A stretch of DNA of 64,000 nucleotides from Zoroaster sp. YZ-2022. Its lineage: Eukaryota; Echinodermata; Asteroidea; Forcipulatida; Zoroasteridae. The notes beneath the pieces were generated by a model. It had not been told where the DNA came from, did no database searches, and saw nothing but the letters and a program-made list of their open reading frames with translations. Made by a program: the position numbers and the translations under genes. Below are positions 53,837 to 64,000 of this stretch, piece after piece (positions within the stretch are counted from its first letter, which is position 1; every line of letters starts with the position of its first letter). The DNA lies in assembly GCA_029582265.1 (NCBI GenBank), contig CM055830.1, positions 23,854,163 through 23,918,162 of the forward strand, in the 5' to 3' direction.

Positions 53837-55562
53837 TCATCCTCACCATGCAAAGCTACAAGTTTTACCTATTAGAAATATTTGTTACGCGATTTGGATC
53901 ATGTCACTCATAAAATGTGAACATAGGCCTTGTGTGTGTGAAGTTCCACTCACCTGAAAATTATCATGACGCTTTGATCATTCTTAGACAGTTTTGAGGC
54001 AAGTCCAATACAAAGACAGAATAAATTAACTCAGTCTTGAGGTTTCTTTCTTAATTGCATATTCTTTAATTGGCTTTGTCGGAATAAAAAAAAAAATACA
54101 GGACGATGTACACAAAAAATAGGCTCGGCACCATAACAAGTTTTTATTTTTAAATATTTTTTCGAATAAAAAGATATAGGTTCTGCGTGATTTTCTATTT
54201 TTTCTTCGACCTAACCACACCAAACCATTCAACAGCAGGGTTTGTTGGATTTTGATGGACTCGGTACTGTATAGCCCAGACAAGGATACAAGATACAAAC
54301 ATTGTATTTTGACTGGCATCTGTTTAACACAGTAACAGTCAGAGGTTGACAGTGATCTTGAGGTGAACCTTTGTATGAGTTTACAGATCTTAACCTGTAA
54401 ATAATAAATAATTCTTAGTTTTGTTTGTCATTTTACATTTCAAAAACAGCCTTGTAAAGTTACTACACCAGCAGGAAGTCAACTTGAGAGATAGCTTAAG
54501 AGAACTGGGTCTTGACAGAGCAACTATAATGCTGATTGACAAATACCCACAGACGGCCAACACGCTTCTCCGAGCACCAATCACAGCAGTTCCTGCCAAA
54601 ATTACAATCCTCCAACACAAGATAAAAGCTCCTGCTCTTAACACTCTCTTCAGTCTCCTGACGACAGCTAGAGCACACTAGTTGAAACATTGAGAACAAA
54701 ACCAATCGGCTCTTCTCAGAGCCATCACTTCTTCCAAAAAAGATTTATACATGCTGTTGTACCCGAAAGAACAATCAATAAAGAAGTTACGAAGTAATCA
54801 CAAATATAACTAATTGATATTATTTTGAGTTATTGAGTTATTTTCATCTTGGATTAACACTTAATACTTAATACCCTTTTCAAATCAGAGAGGTTTGAAT
54901 TGTGTTACATGTATTTGCTTTCATAAAATCTTCAATTTTATCATTAATGTTATTTATGTTGAGCACTTTATCATTTGGTCTACGCTTGTCTCTTTTCTAT
55001 TGTCCTCTTCTACTTCAGTTTCATCAAGCATAACACTGTTCCACAGGACATCAGTTTCTACATCAGCGATACTTGGCAACCCCTACTACGGACTGAAGGA
55101 TCTTCTATATCCAAAGTCCACAACCCACCCCAGACTGAGGGATCTCCTCCATCCTAAGTCAACCACCCTCCCGCTCCCAGTGCTTGTTAACTGATTTGGT
55201 TCAGTGAGCACACACTTCTCACCCATACTCCAAGGATCCCAGTTCCACTGTTTCCCGCCTGCACGCTACAATGCACTAATCCTCCAGCATCCTACTTAAG
55301 CAGCATCATCTCCCAGAGTCCAGTATTCTCCTGAAGACGATCAGAGCATACTGATCGAAACTGACATGTCACAACTTAATTTTAATATTTGAATGTTTTA
55401 GTTTTAAATTAATAAAATTGAAGTTCTGTGCATATTTTAACCTGCTGTAGCCACTGTGATGAGTCTTATTTGGCATCACTTACATTATGAAATAATAATA
55501 TATTATTAGTTGGTAAAGTGCCAGATTAATAGAAATGCTTATGGTGTTCCTGTGTGATTTTT

Positions 55563-55594
<32 letters not shown>

Positions 55595-55881
55595 ATTATT
55601 ATTTTTTTTTTATTACTTAATTGCTGTTATTAAATTAATTGCTGTTATTTTTAAAGATTAACATAAAATGGATATATGGATTATGCTAATAACTTTTAAA
55701 GTTGGTGAAAACAAAGTTATTATTTTTAAATCATGAATATTAGTCAGACATACAAAGGTCAATAGAAGTCTTCAAGTGTCTGATTTTCATTCATATTTTT
55801 TGCCCAAACATCGTGTAGGCGTGTCAAAATATGGGTAAGTATTAATATCATAAATACGTGTACATTGCAATTGGTATCGAA
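53837..55881. other. No supported gene; retroelement-like debris
   Basis: 54421-54681 holds an 86-codon plus-strand frame (LLHQQEVNLRDSLRELGLDR, ATIMLIDKYPQTANTLLRAP) that I do not recognise. 55130-55370 ends in CCTGAAGACGATCAGAGCAT ACTGATCGAAAC, like the 3' ends of some retroelements. A poly-T tract lies at 55559-55582. Confidence 0.4.
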
Positions 55882-58800
55882 ATGTGCGGTATTGGTACAC
55901 ATGTATGCGTATCGATATATTATAAATGTAATGCATTAATGTGCGGTATTGGTACACATGTATGCGTATCGATATATTATAAATGTAATGCATTAATGTG
56001 CGGTATTGGTACACATGTATGCGTATCGATATATTATAAATGTAATGCATTAATGTGCGGTATTGGTACACATGTCGTATATATTATAAATGACATGTAT
56101 TGGTACACATATGCGACGATATATTATAAATGTAATGCATTAATGTGCGGTATTGGTACACATGTATGCGTGTCGATATATTATAAATGTAATGCATTAC
56201 ACATGTATGCGTATCGATATATTATAAATGTAATGCATTAATGTGCGGTATTGGTACACATGTATGCGTATCGATATATTATAAATGTAATGCATTAATG
56301 TGCGTGTATTGGTACACATGTATACGATATTATAAATGTAATGCATTAATATGCGGTATTAGTACACATGTATATATCGATATATTATAAATGTAATGCA
56401 TTAATGTGCGGTATTGGTACACATGTATGCGTGTCGATATATTATAAATGTAATGCATTAATGTGCGGTATTGGTACACATGTATGCGATCGATATATTA
56501 TAAATGTAATGCATTAATGCGGTATTGGTACACATGTATGCGTATCGATATATTATAAATGTAATGCATTAATGTGCGGTATTGGTACACATGTATGCGT
56601 ATCGATATATTATAAATGTAATGCATTAATGTGCGGTATTGGTACACATGTATGCGTATCGATATATTATAAATGTAATGCATTAATGTGCGGTATTGGT
56701 ACACATGTATGCGTATCGATATATTATAAATGTAATGCATTAATGTGCGGTATTGGTACACATGTATGCGTATCGATATATTATAAATGTAATGCATTAA
56801 TGTGCGGTATTGGTACACATGTATGCGTATCGATATATTATAAATGTAATGCATTAATGTGCGGTATTGGTACACATGTATGCGTATCGATATATTATAA
56901 ATGTAATGCATTAATGTGCTCTATTGGTACAAATTTATTCGTATCGATATATTATAAATGTAATGCAGTAATGTGGTATTGGTACACATGTATGCGTATC
57001 GATATATTATAAATGTAATGCATTAATGCGGTATTGATATTGGTACATGTATGCGTATCGATATATTATAAATGTAATGCATTAATGTGCGGTATTGGTA
57101 CACATGTATGCGTATCGATATATTATAAATGTAATGCATTAATGTGCGGTATTGGTACACATGTATGCGTATCGATATATTATAAATGTAATGCATTAAT
57201 GTGCGGTATTGGTACACATGTATAGATATCGATATATTATAAATGTAATGCATTAATGTGCGGTATTGGTACACATGTATGCGTATCGATATATTATAAA
57301 TGTAATGCATTAATGTGCGGTATTGGTACACATGTATGCGTATCGATATATTATAACATGTAATGCATTAATGTGCGGTATTGGTACACATGTAGCGTAT
57401 CGATATATTATAAATGTAATGCATTAATGTGCGGTATTGGTACACATGTATGCGTATCGATATATTATAAATGTAATGCATTAATGTGCGGTATTGGTAC
57501 ACATGTATGCGTATCGATATATTATAAATGTAATGCATTAATGTGCGGTATTGGTACACATGTATGCGTATCGATATATTATACATGTAATGCATTAATG
57601 TGCGGTATTGGTACACATGTATGCGTATCGATATATTATAAATGTAATGCATTAATGTGCGGTATTGGTACACATGTATGCGACGATATATTATACATGT
57701 AATGCATTAATGTGCGGTATTGGTACACATGTATGCGTGTCGATATATTATAAATGTAATGCATTAATGCGGTATTGGTACACATGTATGCGTATCGATA
57801 TATTATAAATGTAATGCATTAATATGCGGTATTGGTACACATGTATGCGTATCGATATATTATATAATGTAATGCATTAATGCGGTATTGGTACACATGT
57901 ATGCATCGATATATTATACATGTAATGCATTAATGTGCGGTATTGGTACACATGTATGTATCGATATATTATAAATGTAATGCATTAATGTGCGGTATTG
58001 GTACACATGTATGCGTATCGATATATTATAAATGTAATGCATTAATGTGCGGTATTGGTACATGTATGCGACGATATATTATAAATGTAATGCATTAATG
58101 TGCGGTATTGGTACACATGTATGCGTATCGATATATTATAAATGTAATGCATTAATGTGCGGTATTGGTACACATGTATGCGTATCGATATATTATAAAT
58201 GTAATGCATTAATGTGCGGTATTGGTACACATGTATATCGATATATTATAAATGTAATGCATTAATGTGCGGTATTGGTACACATGTATGCGTATCGATA
58301 TATTATACATGTAATGCATTAATGTGCGGTATTGGTACACATGTATGCGTATCGATATATTAAACATGTAATGCATTAATGTGCGGTATTGGTACACATG
58401 TATGCGTATCGATATATTATAAATGTAATGCATTAATGTGCGGTATTGGTACACATGTATGCGTATCGATATATTATAAATGTAATGCATTAATGTGCGG
58501 TATTGGTACACATGTATGAGAAACGAAATATTATAAATGTAATGCATTAATGTGCGGTATTGGTACACATGTATGCGTATCGATATATTATAAATGTAAT
58601 GCATTAATGTGCGGTATTGGTACACATGTATGCGTATCGATATATTATAAATGTAATGCATTAATGCGGTATTGGTACACATGTATGCGACGATATATTA
58701 TAAATGTAATGCATTAATGTGCGGTATTGGTACACATGTATGCGTATCGATATATTATACATGTAATGCATTAATGTGCGGTATTGGTACACATGTATGC

Positions 58801-61800
58801 GTATCGATATATTATAAATGTAATGCATTAATGTGCGGTATTGGTACACATGTATGCGTATCGATATATTATAAATGTAATGCATTAATGTGCGGTATTG
58901 GTACACATGTATGCGTATCGATATATTATACAATGTAATGCATTAATATGGTATTGGTACACATGTATGCGTATCGATATATTATACATGTAATGCATTA
59001 ATGTGCGGTATTGGTACACATGTATGCGTACGATATATTATAACATGTAATGCATTAATGTGCGGTATTGGTACACATGTATGCGCATCGATATATTATA
59101 CATGTAATGCATTAATGTGCGGTATTGGTACACATGTATGCGTGATCGATATATTATACATGTAATGCATTAATGTGCGGTATTGGTACACATGTATGCG
59201 TATCGATATATTATAAATGTAATGCATTAATGTGCGGTATTGGTACACATGTATGCGCACGATATATTATAAATGTAATGCATTAATGCGGTATTGGTAC
59301 ACATGTATGCGTATCGATATATTATATGTAATGCATTAATGTGCGGTATTGGTACACATGTATGCGTATCGATATATTATAAATGTAATGCATTAATGTG
59401 CGGTATTGGTACACATGTATGCGTATCGATATATTATAAATATAATGCATTAATGTGCGGTATTGTACATGTATGCGACGATATATTATAAATGTAACGT
59501 ATTAATGTGCGGTATTGGTACATGTATGCGTATCGATATATTAGACATGTACTGCAATAATGTGCGGTATTGGTACACACTCTTGCGTATCGATATATTA
59601 TACATGTAATGCATTAATGTGCGGTATTGGTACACATGTATGCGTATCGATATATTATACATGTAATGCATTAATGTGCGTGATTGGTACACATGTATGC
59701 GTATCGATATATTATAAATGTAATGCATTAATGTGCGGTATTGGTACACAGGTATGCGTTTCGATATATTATACATGTAATGCATTAATGTGCGGTATTG
59801 GTACACATGTATGCGTATCGATATATTATAAATGTAATGCATTAATGTGCGGTATTGGTACACATGTATGCGTATCGATATATTATAAATGTAATGCATT
59901 AATGTGCGGTATTGGTACACATGTATGTATCGATATATTATAAATGTAATACATTAATGTGCGGTATTGGTACACATGTATGCGTATCGATATATTATAA
60001 ATGTAATGCATTAATGTGCGGTATTGGTACACATGTATGCGTGATCGATATATTATAAATGTAATGCATTAATGTGCGGTACTGGTACACATGTATGCTC
60101 ATCGATATATTATAAATGTAATGCATTAATGTGCGGTATTGGTACACATGTATGCGTATCGATATATTATAAATGTAATGCATTAATGTGCGGTATTGGT
60201 ACACATGTATGCGTATCGATATATTATAAATGTAATGCATTAATGTGCGGTATTGGTACACATGTATGCGTATCGATATATTATAAATGTAATGCATTAA
60301 TGTGCGGTATTGGTACACATGTATGCGTATCGATATATTATAAATGTAATGCATTAATGTGCGGTATTGGTACACATGTATGCGTATCGATATATTATAC
60401 ATGTAATGCATTAATGTGCGGTATTGGTACACATGTATGCGTATCGATATATTATAAATGTAATGCATTAATGTGCGGTATTGGTACACATGTATGCGTA
60501 TCGATATATTATAAATGTAATGCATTAATGTGCGGTATTGGTACACATGTATGCGTATCGATATATTATACATGTAATGCATTAATGTGCGGTATTGGTA
60601 CACATGTATGCGTATCGATATATTATACATGTAATGCATTAATGTGCGGTATTGGTACACATGTATGCGTATCGATATATTATAAATGTAATTCATATTA
60701 ATGTATTGGTATGTATGTCGATATATTATACATGTAATGCATTAATGTGCGGTATTGGTACACATGTATGCGTATCGATATATTATAAATGTAATGCATT
60801 AATGTGCGGTATTGGTACACATGTATGCGTATCGATATATTATAAATGTAATGCATTAATGTGCGGTATTGGTACACATGTATGCGTATCGATATATTAT
60901 AAATGTAATGCATTAATGTGCGGTATTGGTACACATGTATGCGTATCGATATATTATACATGTAATGCATTAATGTGCGGTATTGGTACACATGTATGCG
61001 TATCGATATATTATACATGTAATGCATTAATGTGCGGTATTGGTACACATGTATGCGTATCGATATATTATAAATGTAATGCATTAATGTGCGGTATTGG
61101 TACACATGTATGCGTATCGATATATTATACATGTAATGCATTAATGTGCGGTATTGGTACACATGTATGCGTATCGATATATTATAAATGTAATGCATTA
61201 ATGTGCTATTGGTACACATGTATGCGACGATATATTATAAATGTAATGCATTAATATGTATTGGTACACATGTATGCGCATCGATATATTATACATGTAA
61301 TGCATTAATGTGCGGTATTGGTACACATGTATGCGTATCGATATATTATAAATGTAATGCATTAATGTGCGTATTGGTACACATGTATGCGTATCGATAT
61401 ATTATAAATGTAATGCATTAATGTGCGGTATTGGTACACATGTATGCGTATCGATATATTATAAATGTAATGCATTAATGTGCGGTATTGGTACACATGT
61501 ATGCGTATCGATATATTATAAATGTAATGCATTAATGTGCGGTATTGGTACACATGTATGCGTATCGATATATTATAAATGTAATGCATTAATGTGCGGT
61601 ATTGGTACACATGTATGCGTATCGATATATTATAAATGTAATGCATTAATGTGCGGTATTGGTACACATGTATGCGTGTCGATATATTATAAATGTAATG
61701 CATTAATGTGCGGTATTGGTACACATGTATGCGTATCGATATATTATAACTGTACGGCATTAATGTTCGGTATTGGTACACATGTATGCGTATCGATATA

Positions 61801-64000
61801 TTATAAATGTAATGCATTAATGTGCGGTATTGGTACACATGTATGCGTATCGATATATTATAAATGTAATTCATAAAGGGGCGGTATTGGTCCTCATGTA
61901 TGCGCTATCGATATATTATAACATGTAATGCATTAATATGCGGTATTGGTACACATGTATGCGTGTCGATATATTATAACATGTAATGCATTAATGTGCG
62001 GTATTGGTACACATGTATGCGTATCGATATATTATAAATGTAATGCATTAATGTGCGGTATTGGTACACATGTATGCGTATCGATATATTATAAATGTAA
62101 TGCATTAATGTGCGGTATTGGTACACATGTATGCGTATCGATATATTATACATGTAATACATTAATATGCGGTATTGGTACACATGTATGCGACGATATA
62201 TTATAAATGTAATGCATTAATATGCGGTATTGGTACACATGTATGCGTATCGATATATTATAAATGTAATGCATTAATGCGGTATTGGTACACATGTATG
62301 CGTATCGATATATTATAAATGTAATGCATTAATATGCGGTATTGGTACACATGTATGCGTATCGATATATTATAAATGTAATGCATTAATGTGCGGTATT
62401 GGTACACATGTATGCGTGTCGATATATTATAACATGTAATGCATTAATATGCGGTATTGGTACACATGTATGCGATCGATATATTATAAATGTAATGCAT
62501 TAATGTGCGGTATTGGTACACATGTATGCGTATCGATATATTATAAATGTAATGCATTAATGTGCGGTATTGGTACACATGTATGCGACGATATATTATA
62601 AATGTAATGCATTAATGTGCGGTATTGGTACACATGTATGCGTATCGATATATTATAAATGTAATGCATTACTGTGCGGCATTGGTACACCCTTTTGCGA
62701 ATCGATATATTATAAATGTAATGCATTAATGTGCGGTATTGGTACACATGTATGCGTATCGATATATTATAAATGTAATGCATTAATGTGCGGTATTGGT
62801 ACACATGTATGCGTATCGATATATTATAAATGTAATGCATTAATGTGCGGTATTGGTACACATGAATGCGTGTGGATATATTATAAATGTAATGCATTAA
62901 TGTGCGGTATTGGTACACATGTATGCGACGATATATTATAAATGTAATGCATTAATGTGCGGTATTACGTATGCGACATGTAATGCATTTGTATTGGATA
63001 TATTATAAATAATGCATTAATGTGCGGTATTGGTACACATGTATGCGTATCGATATATTATAAATGTAATGCATTAATGCGGTATTGGTACACATGTATG
63101 CGTATCGATATATTATACATGTAATACATTAATGTGCGGTATTGGTACACATGTATGCGTATCGATATATTATAAATGTAATGCATTAATGTGCGGTATT
63201 GGTACACATGTATGCGCATCGATATATTATAAATGTAATGCATTAATGTGCGGTATTGGTACACATGTATGCGTGTCGATATATTATACATGTAATGCAT
63301 TAATGTGCGGTATTGGTACACATGTATGCGTATCGATATATTATAAATGTAATGCATTAATGTGCGGTATTGGTACACATGTATGCGATATATTATAAAT
63401 GTAATGCATTAATGTGCGGTATTGGTACACATCGATATATTATAAATGTAATGTATGCGTACGATATATTATAACATGTAATGCATTAATGCGGTATTGG
63501 TACACATGTATGCGTATCGATATATTATAAATGTAATACATTAATGTGCGGTATTGGTACACATGTATGCGTATCGATATATTATAACATGTAATGCATT
63601 AATATGCGGTATTGGTACACATGTATGCGTATCGATATATTATAACATGTAATGCATTAATGTGCGGTATTGGTACACATGTATGCGTATCGATATATTA
63701 TAACATGTAATGCATTAATGTGCGGTATTGGTACACATGTATGCGACGATATATTATAAATGTAATGCATTAATGTGCGGTATTGGTACACATGTATGCG
63801 TATCGATATATTATACATGTAATGCATTAATGTGCGGTATTGGTACACATGTATGCGTATCGATATATTATAAATGTAATGCATTAATGTGCGGTATTGG
63901 TACACATGTATGCGTATCGATATATTATAAATGTAATGCATTAATGTGCGGTATTGGTACACATGTATGCGTGTCGATATATTATACATGTAATGCATTA
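55882..64000. repeat. 57-bp satellite, ~140 copies, continues past the window
   Basis: Unit ATGTGCGGTATTGGTACACA then TGTATGCGTATCGATATATT then ATAAATGTAATGCATTA. Copies are highly alike. Recurrent variants are ATAAATG or ATACATG or ATAACATG, GCGTATCG or GCGTGTCG or GCGACG, and AATGTGCGG or AATGCGG or AATATGCGG. 57 is 19 codons, so both strands show ~100-230-codon frames, which are not genes. The array has no foreign insertion in 8.1 kb. Confidence 0.98.

Noticed and set aside
54026..54319. Missing RPA3 N-terminal exon (NGLVWLGRRKNR frame)
   Set aside because: Superficially like the CFVGR motif, but the surrounding residues do not match and no suitable donor follows.
55787..63998. Many 60-233-codon frames with MCGIGTHVCVSIYYKCNAL or its reverse-strand partner
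   Set aside because: Satellite translation products, broken at each small indel.

Overview
The window is nuclear DNA from an invertebrate animal: genes split by GT-AG introns, tRNA-derived SINEs, LINE tails, and hAT, Tc1/mariner and piggyBac DNA transposons, with about a third of the bases in tandem arrays. The proteins and repeat types would suit a marine invertebrate, perhaps a deuterostome such as an echinoderm. I cannot fix the species from sequence alone.

Three host genes can be supported. (1) Positions 226-29869, plus strand: the C-terminal ~661 residues of MIOS (Mio/missing oocyte), a GATOR2 subunit that activates mTORC1 in response to amino acids. I could place 16 exons, all with compatible phases, ending at a TGA at 29867-29869. 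The first exons lie upstream of the window. Two of its introns carry minor-spliceosome AT-AC signals. (2) Positions 41116-41997, minus strand: an intact, intronless 293-residue ELOVL6-like fatty-acid elongase. (3) Positions 45367-51902, minus strand: the last three coding exons (85 residues) of RPA3, the 14-kDa subunit of replication protein A. Its first coding exon was not found. MIOS and RPA3 are also tail-to-tail neighbours on human chromosome 7p21, so this looks like an ancient linkage, here with an elongase gene between them.

By region: 0.2-30 kb is MIOS, whose introns hold many minisatellites (18, 20, 37, 42 and 46 bp units), SINEs, a fold-back Tc1 element at 9.6-10.4 kb and a hAT inserted in a hAT at 20.7-24.5 kb. 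30-37 kb is an intergenic graveyard (Tc1 MITE, piggyBac remnant, hAT MITE, LINE remnant). 37-44 kb holds two inverted copies of one fold-back repeat flanking the elongase gene. 45-52 kb is RPA3, with a three-level nest of inverted-repeat elements and a 29-bp array in one intron. 52-55.8 kb contains small TTAA-flanked MITEs and a near-perfect hairpin. From about 55.88 kb to the end of the window is an uninterrupted ~8.1 kb satellite of a 57-bp unit.

The large open frames in the arrays (5.3-8.0, 13.9-14.3, 18.4-18.8, 25.7-26.9, 49.3-50.2 and 55.8-64 kb) arise because the repeat units lack stops or are multiples of three. I do not regard them as genes. No classical prokaryotic features, CRISPR arrays or rRNA genes are present.
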